A stretch of DNA of 64,000 nucleotides from Gigaspora rosea. Taxonomy: Eukaryota; Glomeromycota; Glomeromycetes; Diversisporales; Gigasporaceae. Both the position numbers and the translations under genes were made by a program. The stretch is taken from positions 63,822 through 127,821 of the forward strand of contig QKWP01001236.1 of NCBI GenBank assembly GCA_003550325.1, read 5' to 3'. The notes under the pieces were generated by a model, which saw only the letters and a list, made by a program, of their open reading frames with translations, was not told where the DNA came from and did no database searches. This document shows, piece by piece, positions 46,100-58,094 of this stretch. Position 1 is the stretch's first letter. Every line of letters starts with the position of its first letter.

Positions 46100-48440
46100 C
46101 CATTCAGGTTTTGGTCAGTCGAGTAGTTCGAATAAGTAGGGTGGGGTAGTACAAAAGTCGAAGTATTCATGAAGTAAGACTACTTTAGTGATCACTTTCT
46201 CATAGTCGGTTATTGGCAGGTCGTTAGATAAATCGAGTAGTGTCTTGGCAATTGATTCTTTGAGCAATTGGAGGTCAGCAGGTAGTTTTGGTTTGTTATT
46301 AAAAGATTGGTATTGTTCCTTTTTGGGGATTCTAATTCATGTTTGTGGTATTTGGCGGAAGAAGTAGAATTTCTGTAAATTTCTAGCAGTCGATACTAAT
46401 TCTCTAGGGTCTGTAATGGGTATATTCAGATAGATTTGTTGAATTTTCCTGAAGTCCCATGGGAGTTCGGGCTTCTGCGTGAAGTTAATTCAGTGTACTC
46501 AGTTAGAAGTGATTCGGTAATATAGTATTCATTTTCCATTTCGGTGATGAATTTTTGTACCGTAGGCAGGTCAGTGAGGTGGAAAGAATATTGTTTAGTT
46601 TTAATTCCGATGGCTCTTTAGGTAGACATCGCCTCCGACGAATATAGTTGTTGGGAAGTCTTTTGAAGTGATAGTATTCTTTTAGAATTTCAATATATTG
46701 TCTGAATTCAGTTTCATTCTTGGCTACGAAGGGAAATAGATGTCGTATTTCTTTATTTAGTTTTTGTGGAGTTACAGAAAGAAGTAGTTTAGTTTCAGCT
46801 ACAGGTAGGTCAAAGTATGAAGGTGGTAATTCTTTGAGTAGTAGTTATGCAATTCTCTACAGTATCTGAGAGGGAGCGAAGTTCATTATAATCAGTAATT
46901 GGAAAGTGGTTAGTTATTTCAGAGGTTAGGTCTGCAGGGTAACCAGTAATGGTATGCGCGTGTGCAAAATGTACGATTCAGGAAGGCGTTGGAAGGAAAA
47001 ATTAAACGGAGTGTGCTGACTATTTGTTGCATATTGTGATGGTTATCTATTGGTAATTGAAAGGGTAGGATCGTACAGATATCTTCTGGAATATCATCTG
47101 GTTTGTCAAGGAGAGGAGTAATTGCCTCATCAATAATACTATTTATAGCTGCACAGGCTGCTGTGAAGTCGACATGTTACTCTAGTTTGCCAAAGCCCAC
47201 AGGTAAAACAACCAGCTTGTAATTTTGTGACCATTTATTTCGAGGAAATCTAGGTTCTTCAAGTAGTCAATTGTGATCTTTTGGCGGAGGCTGAAGAATA
47301 TTTGATCACAGTTGGTTTTGTTGGTCATAGGTATGTTGTGTAGCCTTTTATATCAGTCTGTAGCCTTGTTCAATAGTGTGGTAAATTCAATTTGATGGGA
47401 GGCTTGGGCTGTGGCTGTCCTGGTAAAAGAACGGAAGAATGCAGTATCCTTGTGATGTATTTTCGCATTGATAGCTGTGAGAATTTGGAATCAGTTGGTA
47501 TAGTGTCCAATTTGTATCTCGTAAATTCCATGAGGTTCTCCTTGGAGTGTAGGATCTTTGTGATTTTATCTATGTTCCAGATTTCTTCATCAAAGTTATT
47601 TAATCTCTGGGCTAGCCTTTGGTTTTATAATTCGTTTTGCACTTGCTCTTTCCATTTATTTAGGCTTTCACGGTCAGTTTTCTGGTTAGTTAAAGAACCT
47701 TTTTTTCCTGCTACTACTGCACTATAGGTAAGTCTAGGGATTGTATTTGGTTCTAATTTTTCTAATTTTTGCTTATCGTTGGCCTTCGAAGGTGTTGTTT
47801 CTAGGTGTTCCGATTCAATAGTAGAGTCTGAAACAATTTCCATGTCTATGTCCTGCTGTTTATTTGTGGGGTCAGCCAGTGGCCATCGTTTGTTAATTAC
47901 AGCTATATCGATATCGAAGTTGAAGAAGTCTCCTTTAGTGAGTATATGGTGAGGCAGGTCATTCTGTGAGGTAGTTGAGGTCTCTATACTGATTGAGGTC
48001 ATATTTGATTCCGGCTGTAGGCTCAGCGCCTGTAGTGCCAATCAGTTGATCGATTTGGGTTGTTGTTGTGACCTCGTGACGCATATAGGGGTTATCGTAG
48101 GAAAAGGTGATGGGTACTGGTGCAGGTCCTGGGAAATTTGTAGTATTTGTTTTGGTCAGAGAGTGAACTGACGTCATAAATAGATTTTTTAGGGTCAACC
48201 AGAATTCCCCAGAAACATCTGAATTTTCTTCAACATTTTTAGTAGGGGTAGGGTTCCTGGCCGTGCTGCACAGAGTAAAGTCTCAGCTTTTGATTTTTTT
48301 GTTGCTTGTTCTGTGTTGTAGTTGTCTATTTCCATAGAAGTATAGGTATTATTCTCTTGTTGTGTATCCATATTGGTGATACTAGGATCTTGTGTTGCTG
48401 ATATAGTCGGCAACGGTTTTATGGCAGGAGAAGATAGCAT
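46100..48440 (-). pseudogene. LINE ORF1 remnant
   Basis: It starts with an ATG at 48440 ('MLSSPAIKPLPTISATQD'). The frame is polar and rich in Thr, Ser, Asn and Lys and contains 'LTYSAVVAGKKGS' near 47.7 kb, a motif style seen in LINE ORF1 proteins. No zinc knuckle or RRM is recognisable. Several stops and frame changes divide it. In living LINEs this product packages the RNA; here it can only be named from position and composition. Confidence 0.6.
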
Positions 48441-48559
48441 GCAGGTAGTTCAACTTCGACTTTGCTTTATGTTGGAAGTTGTGAAGGGAAGCCCAGACAG
48501 TTTATGTCTAGTTAATACTTAAGTAAACTTTAGTTATTATACGTAAGGTACTTTTTTTC

Positions 48560-48860
48560 ACAATAAATTTTTTGCCATTTGTTGTGTTTTGCAATTTTCA
48601 GAGGTGTACAGGAAAAGCGATAAGTAGCACTTACACGCCACCTATCTTATTTGTTTTTTATTTTTTAAATTGTTTAAAAATTTTTTTATAGAATATATCT
48701 ATTGCAGATACAAATATATTGTAAATTTGCATTATATTGAAAGAGATGATTATTAAAAGTAGGGTATTTCTAATAAATTAGATAAACTTCATTATCAGAA
48801 TATATAGTTAAAGTTGATTTGGTTGTTTTGATTAGTAAAGAAAAAAAATGCAACTGACTA
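48560..48860. other. AT-rich stretch without recognisable feature
   Basis: Sequence between the LINE 5' end and the satellite array. No gene or repeat is supported. Confidence 0.45.
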
Positions 48861-50690
48861 AATGAAGTTTTTAGATTCTATGCAATACAAATTAAAAAAA
48901 AACTAATTGAAGTTTTTAGATCACATGTAATGCAAAACGAAATATCAACTTTGCTTTGCTTAATCTTTGATGTATATATTATTCTATTAATTAAATTTTT
49001 TTTTTTAAAAAAAAAAGAAATATTCGACTGCCCTATGAAAAAAAGTGGTCCATAAAAACATATTTCTATAAAAAAAAAAGTTAAATGTGGAATGAGCAGA
49101 TGTCCAGGTTTGTACATCTGTTATCTGTGTTGCCGCATTAAATTTGTCTGAATTGGATTGTTTACTAGACATTTTGGACCAGGTTTTCCTGCACTTTACT
49201 AAACCAAACATATATAAAGTAACAAAATAAAAAATGCTTATACGTGCTACCCATGCATGTGTCAATTACTGTAAAATGTAATATGCGTATCATTCTGTCC
49301 CATATTGGTTTGTATTTTCTTTACATGCTATGTGACACATGCCTATTCTATGCCAACTCGTACTACACCCAGACCACTAAAGTTTTCAGATTTTAGATTC
49401 CATGGAATGCAAACGAAATATTAACTTTGCGTAGCCTAATCAATTTTAGATGTGAACATTACTCTATTAATTCATAGTAAATTAAAAAATACCCCAATTA
49501 CCAAAGTTTTCATCTGACTGATTTACCAAAATTTTTAGATTCTATATAATGCAAAACAGAAAATTAACTTCGCATGGCCTAATTTTAATATGATTATTCT
49601 ATTAAATTTACAGTAAATTAAAAAAAAAATTATGGTAAAAAAAAATCTGATCAACCGAAGTTTTCAGATTCTATATAATATAAAATGAAAAATCAACTTT
49701 GTGTTATCTAATTTTGAATGTGGCTATTTTTCTATTAATTTATAGTATATTTACAGTAAAGTAAAAAAAAGTTACGACTGATCAAAGATTTCAGATTCTA
49801 TGTAATACAAATCAAAAATTCAACTTCATATGTGAACTTTATTTTATTAATATACAGTAAATTAAAAAAAACTGCCTTACTGACCAAAGTTTTCAAATTC
49901 CATGTACCATATAATTTTAAAACAAAGAATCAACTTCGTATAGTTTAATCTTAAATATGAATATTATTATTCTGTTAATTTACAGTAAAGTAAAAAAAAA
50001 AACCAAAAAAATTCAACTGACCAACAAAAGTTTTTAGATTATATATAATGCAAAAAAATATCAATTTTGCATAGCCTAATATTAGATGTAAACATTACTC
50101 TATTAATTCAAAGTAAAAAAAAATTTGACAAATAACCGAATTTTTTAGATTTTATGTTATATAAACCATACATCAATTTTGCATAGCCTAATCTTAGATA
50201 CAAATATTGCTTTATTAATTCACAGAAATTAAAAAAAAATTTCAACCAACTACTAAAGTTTTCATCTGCTGATTGACTAAAGTTTTCAGACTCCATATAA
50301 TACAAAACAGAAAATTGACTTTGTATATCTAATTTTGACATGAATATTATCTATTAAATTTACAGTAAATTAAAAAAAAATTACTGTAAAAAAATAAATC
50401 TTACTGATCGAAGTTTTCAGATTTCATGTAATATAAAATAAAAAATCTACATAGCTAATTTTAAATATAACCATTATTCTATAAATTTACAGTATATTTA
50501 CAGTAAAAAAAAATAATAATAATATTACTGACTGGCCGAAGATTTCAGATTCCATGTAATGCAAATGAAAAATCAACTTCGTGTGAATTAATATTAGATG
50601 TAAACATTATTTTGACTGGCTGACAGATTATATGCAGTGTAAAAACAAAAAATTAACTTTGATTCTCTTGAAAACAATCATAAAAGTAAA
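48860..50690. repeat. Satellite-like tandem array, ~100-140 bp unit
   Basis: Twelve to thirteen imperfect units each run 'CCGAAGTTTTCAGATTC', 'CATGTAATGCAAAA', 'ATCAACTTCGTATAGCC', 'ATTCTATTAATTTACAG' and an A-run. A non-matching block (about 49020-49360) interrupts the array. The unit does not encode protein, and small frames inside it are shadows. Confidence 0.8.
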
Positions 50691-50699
50691 CTCCATACA

Positions 50700-51800
50700 T
50701 GCTCTAGAATTTATTATTTATATAAATCAATTAATTATATGTTAACAAATTTCGCAATAATTAGGAATCATCTAAAAATTTCTCACTAATGATCAAGTTT
50801 TTGGACGCGGCCAATAAAATCAACCCTAAATTAAATTCTAATTATTTGTAGATAAATAAAATTAGTAAGATTGCCTTATTAACCATATATAAAAATAAGT
50901 TTTTCCACATGGTGATCACATTTTTGAAGTTGACCAATTAATAATATTTAAACGTAAGCTTGGTCCGTCGTCACTATCAACACAATGAATTGTATAAAAA
51001 AAAAGTTTTCCTACACACTTGACTAATCAAAAAATTTTAAATAGATGAATTTGTTTTAGGTGTATAAATTACATCAGAATAATATAAGTGCACATGCCAT
51101 GTTCAATCTGATTTCTTTATTGTAGTTTCTAACTAATAATAACTAATTACAAATTAGGAAATATTGTAATTAGTATATAAAATACATATAATTTTATAAT
51201 CAGGAATTCAGGACATGTATTCATTAATTTCAAAGATATACTTTCTTCAGTTGTCTAATTTTTACCAATTTAAATTCTCAAATTCTTCAATTTCCCATAG
51301 CTTCACTACAAAACCTCAAACGATATAAATATAATATGATACAGACCGACAAAGTTAGTTTTAATATCAGTCTATCTTGTCAGAATGTCATAAATATCTA
51401 TACAGATATATAGATATATGACATTAAAATAGTAAATATCATATTTCATCATTTTACTCTAAAACTATTTCTATGTTCTTTCGCTGTTTGGTTAATAGGT
51501 AATTTTAATTCGAACGTAACAAATAAATAATATTTGATTATAGATAATAATCTTTCTGTAACTTCTAAAAGTTTCACACAGATCTTTTGATTTTTCTCAA
51601 AGCGCACAACCAAAAATTCTCAGTTTTTAAATATGACCAATCAAAAAAGTACACAAATCTAAATTCCCATATACAAATCATATTTTTTGGTTATGGCCAA
51701 TTAAAAATGTTAAAGCGAACAGACTCAAAAATAAATGATATAGATAAAAATAATTTTTAAATTTATATAAGTTATATTATAATTCTAAATCATTGTTTAC
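50700..51800. other. AT-rich stretch without recognisable feature
   Basis: No convincing gene, terminal repeat or tandem array. Confidence 0.45.
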
Positions 51801-51810
51801 AATGCACACT

Positions 51811-51880
51811 GAGTAGTCCAAGGCGCCACATTAAGGCTGTGGTCTGATAAGAGGCGTGAGTTAGAATCCCACTCTCCTCA
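51811..51880 (+). pseudogene. tRNA-Leu(AAG)-like relic
   Basis: 'GAGTAGTCCAAGGCGCCACA' matches the D-arm region of eukaryotic tRNA-Leu. Next come an anticodon stem CCACA/TGTGG with a seven-base loop TTAAGGC (anticodon AAG), a long variable arm, and a T-arm 'GTGAGTTAGAATCCCAC' with one mismatched pair. The 5' acceptor strand is not present, so the cloverleaf cannot close, and the T loop departs from TTCGAAT. A T-run follows at 51887. It is best seen as a decayed tRNA gene or a tRNA-derived fragment. Confidence 0.55.
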
Positions 51881-51889
51881 ATAGCATTT

Positions 51890-52840
51890 TTTATTTTAAA
51901 AAGTGGATTTTTTTTATTTATGATTCTAGTGTGGATCCATGTATTCTATATATTCAAAAAAATATATAATCTTATCTGTAATTAAATTCTTTGCGAACTA
52001 AGTTGTCTGTGAAGTAATTTTTGGTGATTGGATGCTACTGAATAGGATATTAAATAAAAACTCAATAAAATCAAAATAGATCACAATAAATACAATTTGA
52101 ATCTTAAAGCAGTCTAATAGCGATAGAGAATATTTTACCAGATTTTGTTTCACTGTATGATACATATTACTGTGTTCTCAGAATAACACAAATACCAAAT
52201 CTGGTATAATGATCGGTTGGGAGACTTGATGACATTGGGCTGGTTTAGTTCGATCGTGAACAAATTGTAATTAAGATTAAATAGTTTAATATGATAACTA
52301 ACATACATAATTATGGGTATTATAAGTGTCCTCTTTATTAATATGAATTAATGCATTGGATTATTAAAGAAATATTATCTACAACCCTATTTGTTCTTCC
52401 TCCATAAGCTAAAATCAAATCCTTATATATTTTTAATTCGTATAGGAGTTTTAATTTCTCGTTTGAAGATTCAAATCCCCAAACAGGTGATCAAATTCCA
52501 AACAAGTAATTGATCACCAGTCTGGAGATTTGATTACTAGTTTAGAAATTTGATCATTATTTTGGGGCTTTGAGGAGATTTAATCACCTGACTATGCTAC
52601 AAAATATGCCAAAATAAGAAATAAATAACAATAAACTAACAATACTAACTAAAAATAGAAAAAGTTGAGTATATAAAACACCATATGAACAGCACAGCAC
52701 ATTGACATAAAATTAATGTCCAATCAAATGCAAGATTTTGCAAATGCTATTCTAGATAGTAGGTAACCATACACTTCGTTCATTTGCATAACTATATTCC
52801 TAGTATAAATAAATAAATAAAGCAAATACGTTTTTTTAAT
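51890..52840. other. AT-rich sequence with a GATCAAATTTCCAAAC motif cluster
   Basis: No gene is supported. At 52465-52580 variants of 'GATCAAATTCCAAAC' and its complement occur about six times within 120 bp, alternating in orientation. Confidence 0.45.
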
Positions 52841-52844
52841 GAAG

Positions 52845-53101
52845 TTTGCTATTTATTGCCAGTGGTGATCATCACCAATATATATTTTGTATCTTTAAAT
52901 TTTGTCTATGAAATCACCTTTGAGGCTCTAACAAAAAAAATTCTCGTAAAATTTTGGTATAAACTATACCCTCTTGCTGCATTCTAGTTCTTATCCTAAC
53001 CCTAAAATTAATTAAATTTTAATTTTTATTTTGACAAAAAAACTTTTTATTAATTTTTGTTAATTACTGGTAATGGTCACCACTGGCAATAAGTAGTAAT
53101 T
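52845..53101. mobile_element. MITE with TATTTATTGCCAGTGGTGA ends
   Basis: The left end 'TATTTATTGCCAGTGGTGAT' and the complement of the right end 'TACTTATTGCCAGTGGTGAC' enclose about 257 bp containing the telomere-like-repeat module (52895-53000). The ends are related in style to those of 63373-63661, which carries the same module. Confidence 0.7.
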
Positions 53102-53104
53102 TTC

Positions 53105-53635
53105 TTTTTTAATTTACTTTTTTTTAAACTTATTTTTTAAATGATTTTTTTTTATTTTTTTAATTAATTTTTTTTAAATTTCTAATTATTTTTTATTTTT
53201 TCTATGTATATATATTGTTCCTGTTTTAGTATGACTGCATTGCGCAACTACTATGCAATAATATATTATTATTATTATTTTACTGATTTTTTTTAATTTT
53301 GTTTTTTTTTATTTTTTATCAGAATTTTTAAATTTTTTAATTTTTTTTAATTTTTTTTATCATTTCTTTTTTATTTTTTTACCAATTTTTTATATTTTTT
53401 TAATTTTTGTTTTTTTTTTATTTTTTTATTGCTTTTTTTATTATTAATTTTATTTATTTTTAACCTTTTTTTTTTTTTTTTTACTTTATTTATTTTTTAT
53501 TTTTTTAAATGGTTTCTTTATTTATTTTTATTTTTTTTTATTTTTGTTTTTTTTTTATTTTTGTTAATTTATTTTTTTGATTTAATTTAATTTAATTTAT
53601 TTTTTATTTTATTTTTTTTATTATATTTCTTTTTT
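53105..53635. repeat. 530-bp T-rich low-complexity tract
   Basis: Almost pure TTTTTATTTT sequence, ending exactly where the 8.3-kb element begins. It may be a long-lived insertion target or an expanded tail; nothing is encoded. Confidence 0.7.
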
Positions 53636-54190
53636 GGCAATTTCTATTTGGACACTATGTGTATTAACACTTAGTTACACAAAACAAATATAAAAGCCAA
53701 TCAAAATATTGAATTAAACGCACTTTGTAAATCATATACAGATTATTTTTTGTATAACAAAAATAAAGCAAAAACAAAAAATTAATAATATCTTAAAAGT
53801 TTGTTTATAAAATCATCTTCGGGGCTTTAATAAAAAAAATTTCTCATGAAATTTTGGTAAAAATGATGCCTCTATTCTATTCTAGGCCTTAAATCTAACT
53901 CCAATATTAGTAAAATTTTATTTATTTCATTGTTTATTTGATAAAAATTATTTTATTTTAGTTTTTTCCTTTTTTTTTGAGTTTTACTAAAATGCACCTA
54001 TGGTATTTTACACTATTTTACACAAACTATTGGAATAGCCAATCAAAATTTAAGATTAGGTGTAACAAAAAATTTTGTTTTTTTGTTTATTTTTTTAAAA
54101 AATGGTTATATCGCAAAAATTTTGCTTATAAAACCACCTTTGGAGCTCTAAAAAAAATTTTTTGCTAAATTTTGTATATACTAATGCCCC
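53636..54190 (+). repeat. Left terminal inverted repeat
   Basis: It pairs with 61350-61932. The first 190 bp, including 'AAGCCAATCAAAATATTGAA' and 'AAAAATAAAGCAAAAACAAA', match with few substitutions. A copy of the telomere-like module lies at 53790-53900, and a diverged one at 54110-54190. Confidence 0.75.
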
Positions 54191-54234
54191 AATAAAATCT
54201 CAGGTCTTACATTGGGAAATTTGATCATTAGAAA

Positions 54235-54440
54235 TTAATCGATATATAGCAGTTAATTGATATATATCAATTAAAAAATAACGATATATATCGATTAACC
54301 TGCTAAAACTCGATTAATAACAAAAAATCGATAAAATTTGATAACTGAATGAAATCAGTAAAATACAGATATCGATTATTAACAAATTAATTTAATTGCT
54401 ACTTTTCGATAATACCGATATATATCGATAAGTATCTATC
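54235..54440. repeat. Left subterminal ATCGAT repeat zone
   Basis: Five or more 'ATATATCGATTAA' type words in both orientations lie just inside the left inverted repeat. Clustered short motifs here are where transposon-encoded proteins bind in CACTA elements; binding here is inferred. Confidence 0.6.
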
Positions 54441-54539
54441 ATAATTGGAAACTATTAATTAGACACTTTAAATATATACACTTTAAATAAATACCTTTAA
54501 ATTAATTAGACACTTTAAAAATACGCTTTAAATTAAAAC

Positions 54540-57500
54540 ATAAAATATTTGCTAAATATTCATTACTTTTGCTAAATCTTGGGATTATATGCACAGTTCT
54601 ATCTAAGCTCTCCAAGGGTATACAACTATAGTGTTTAAGCAGTTTTAATTTGGGCATCCCCATAATTCACCATCTTCCTCATACCAATGGACTAAAGTGA
54701 ACTCAAGTAGCTCTTTATTTGCTTAACAAACTTAAGTATTAGTAGTACCTTGATAGATAATATTTCATTAATTATGTTACTTTCAAAGTTAGATATAGAT
54801 GAAAATATTATCTAGCTTTGAGAGTTATTACTCTTATAAACGTTATTAACCCGCTTTTATTGCTTTTATTATAGATATGCATTAATAGAATAACTTATTA
54901 ATATATTAATACTTACCAAGCCCTACCACTTAATTTCTTCTTCTCGGTTACCGCCATTAACAATAACATTTAAAAACATTGGACTTCCTTGAAAACTTGA
55001 TGTAGCCCGAATTATATTTGTACTTTCTAAAGAAGTAGAAAAAAACAATTCTATACGATTATCATCATTAATAGATGTAGCTGATTTCTCTTTAAAGAAT
55101 TCACCAAGACCGGTTAGTAAATTTTGAAAACCTTCAATTTGTAATGGGCCATATTATTTTTGTTATTCTCAATGAAATCATCCAGCTCATCTAAACTTAA
55201 TGACTGCAAAAATTTTCCAAACTCTTTCACTTTACAATATTTCTTTTGAGCTCCCTTTTCAGTTAGTTTCTGGCATTTAACCTATTAACAATGATATTAG
55301 CGATTAATAACGATTATTAGCAATATTTTCTATATTAATAACTTACAGTCTTTAATATTTGTTTCATATAGTCTTTTTTATTGGACATGTGATAGGAAAT
55401 TTTTATGTAATCCTTATTAAGAGTTTCATAAGTCTCAGTGGTCATACTATTTATAGATCTATATTCTTCAACTGCAGGTACTATATGATAGCACCAAGCG
55501 TGAAGTTTTAGAAGCTAAAAACCAGTTGCATTGTATTTTGAAAACATTTCAATGAATTCTTTGGCCCAATCCGAAATGAAGTCCTGTAAACTTATTCATT
55601 AGTAATCGATATTTTTAAAAAAGCTAAGAATTTATATTATACCTAAAGTTGGTTACAAGAATCATTATTAAATGATTCTTCATGGGTGGCAATATACATT
55701 CTAAGGAATTTGTAATAAACTTGGCATAACTGTTTATTACTAATTCCTGGCTTCTTATAACCATCATATAGGTTATTGAGAGCGAAAATTATTATATTAT
55801 TAATTTTGCAGTTCGTCAGCTGTAGTACGTGTTATATCTGATATGTTCTTTATTATTTTAAGCCCGCAGTATCGTGGAATCGATATTAATTGCTGTTCAA
55901 CAGTTTGAAACACTTGGCCCCTACATTGTTCATATAAGAGTTCTTTTGTATAATCAAGCATATACTTGAAGAGACCAAGATCAAAAGTGTGCATTCGATC
56001 AGGTACGATAGCTTCATATATATTAAAGTTTCTAAAATTTTTATAAATTATTTATAACAATATATATTTTTAGTACAAAATATGATGATAATAAACTAAA
56101 ATATCTACAGATTAATTGATATATATCAGTACATACCAGGAGATAAGTATCCTATTATGTTTATATGGTAGTCTACTATAGAGCTGCCAAATTCCTAGAT
56201 TATATCGGTAATAACAGCAAAATATTAGAATATCTTGATATCTTACTTTTAGGGCTAAGAGTGCTAAGAGAAGATATCTGGAATATCCAATGTTTTGCTG
56301 TTATATTACTGATATTTCTCTAGTTATTTGGCAGAACTATGGTTGTCTACCGCATGCATAACAGAAAACTTGTCTCCCGGTATATACACAGCAGTGTCTG
56401 TAATTCAATTTTTAATTTAGTTGCGTACCCGCAACTAAATAACAAATCTACTTGCAGATTATATGAGTTTAGTTGCGTAATGAACATTTCTATATGCAAA
56501 TTCGAACATACCTATATGCAAATTCAAAAATTTTATTTGCAGAACTGCATATACATTTCAGATTTTAGTTGCGGAAACTTATAAATAGTATGTGGTTCGC
56601 AACCCAATTTCAGACACTAGGATTAATTCAAACCCGTGACTATACCTTATTTCCCAAAATGCATTTTTTTCAGGATGAAATGAATAATCCTTATCTTCTC
56701 CGCTATTAATCACTTGTTTCATAGCATCTAGAGTTCTTGTAATTATTTCTGTCAAATTTGTATTATTCAAGTCATCTCTTGAAACCAAGCACTTTGCACA
56801 TTGCCGTCTTGAGCAGGATGGTTGATAAACGTTTGTAAACTTATCAGCTTCAACCATGTCCACAATAAATATAGATATACGTGGAATAAAAATAATTATA
56901 TCTCCACACACGACAAAGTGAAGCTTAGGTCCTTCGACAATGGGCTCGAGAAAAGTCACAAACACTTCTGGAAGACTTCTTTTTGAGCCATTCAAAATTT
57001 ATCAGAGATTTTGTTTTAGAATCCATGGCTTTCAAGATCAGAAGGTATCCAATTAATGCTTTGGATTCTGGTTTATTTCTTTGGTGATTGGGAATGTTTC
57101 CAAGTGATAAAAACATAGGATGCCCAGAAGATTTTCCAATGTGGTCCAGGGTTGTCACATCTGAATAAAGTATAAGCGACAGCAAATGCTGCCCAAGGAG
57201 TAAATCTGATTCTTCTTGCTTCCACCAATTACTATGATATTGTTCCCTGAAGATTCTACACTCTACACCATTCCTTACTTCTTTTTTATCCTCATATTGA
57301 AGGATCAGTGACTGATTAATACTATCGATCATTAATAAAGACTTTATAGTTTTTATTAATAATCGATAGTAAAATACATATTCAACGTTTTGAAATGTTT
57401 TAACAGGAACTTCCTTAAACATCATATAAGGAACTATAGTGTTATCAAAATTCCTTTCCTGCCTTTGTTGACAGTGGAAGTGGCGAAATATCCAAATTCG

Positions 57501-58094
57501 AGAATTTATTGAAGAAGGTTATAAAAGTATCACCAATCAAATTTGATAGCTAATATTTATTAATAATCTCCATAAATTCACGATATGCATCGTTAGGCCA
57601 TTCAACAGTTTGTGGGTAACACAAGTCCTGAAAAGCTTTATCAAATGAGGTCCCTTTATTGTCTTCAAGGCCTATTTCATATAACTCAGTTGCAAACGAT
57701 ATATCTTCATGGTCTTCGATATCACTCACATTAGACGTATTTTGAGATGCATCGTCTTGAGTCATATTATCCATTTGATAAACTTCTGCTTTCATGAAAG
57801 AATGCTCAACTAAGCTTGCAGATCTTTCCATATATTCGCTCTATATGAAAATAATCGATTAATAACGTTTACTATATTAATAAGAAGATAATTAACTATT
57901 TACCCTATACTGTATTCTAAAGAATCATAATTAGGATAATCTTTTTGAAGATCCCAAATATCATTATCCACTTGTTTATTAGAGACTTCCTGATTTGGGG
58001 AACTTTGAAGGTGAGGATGTTTTTGTGAAACATGTTGAGTTAATGCGTGTGATTTTGAAAATTCTCTATTGAAATGCTCAGACTGCCAACGCAT
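54540..58094 (-). pseudogene. Plavaka-type transposase, broken
   Basis: It starts at an ATG (58094) with a C2H2-like finger, 'FSKSHALTQHVSQKH', whose two cysteine positions read Ser and Phe. Then follow an acidic linker, 'WPNDAYREFMEIINKY' (57.55 kb), a block ending 'SPLPLSTKAGKEF', the core 'YSDVTTLDHIGKSSGHP' with 'LGNIPNHQRNKP' (57.1 kb), 'RRQCAKCLVSRDDL' (56.8 kb), 'IVPDRMHTFDLGLFKYML' (55.98 kb), 'KLHAWCYHIVPA' (55.5 kb), 'MTTETYETLNKDY' and, in the last exon, 'VHIIPRFSKSNEYL' (54.58 kb). Short introns with GT-AG ends fit near 57.84-57.90, 55.59-55.64 and 55.28-55.35 kb. Stops interrupt several exons and a MITE splits the region at 56.13-56.38 kb. The product would have been a nuclear DDE-type transposase. 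Confidence 0.8.
56133..56384. mobile_element. Hairpin MITE inside the transposase region
   Basis: The ends 'ATACCAGGAGATAAG' and the complement of 'ATACCGGGAGACAAG' extend into arms of about 120 bp that meet near 56258. Words such as 'TCTACTATAG', 'CTGCCAAAT' and 'GTAATAACAGCAAAA' are shared with the arms of the 6529-8810 element. It lies between transposase coding segments, possibly in a former intron. TA flanks are possible but not certain. Confidence 0.8.

Larger units (their letters stand above)
40925..48546 (-). mobile_element. Near full-length LINE (Tad1/I-like)
   Basis: Read on the minus strand, an ORF1 region (48440 to about 46100) precedes an ORF2 region with endonuclease, reverse transcriptase, RNase H and a C-terminal Cys motif, in the order expected of RNase H-bearing LINEs. 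The 3' end is an A-run (T-run 40925-40944). A weak target duplication ('GGCACTTTTTT' against 'GGTACTTTTTT') may flank it. Every domain is interrupted by stops, so it is dead, but all parts are present and it is much better preserved than the LINE at 29.7-34.6 kb. Confidence 0.85.

Noticed and set aside
47392-47727. 111-codon plus-strand frame inside the LINE
   Set aside because: It is antisense to the ORF1 remnant. The other plus-strand frames at 42058-43125 and 45171-45368 are rejected on the same ground.
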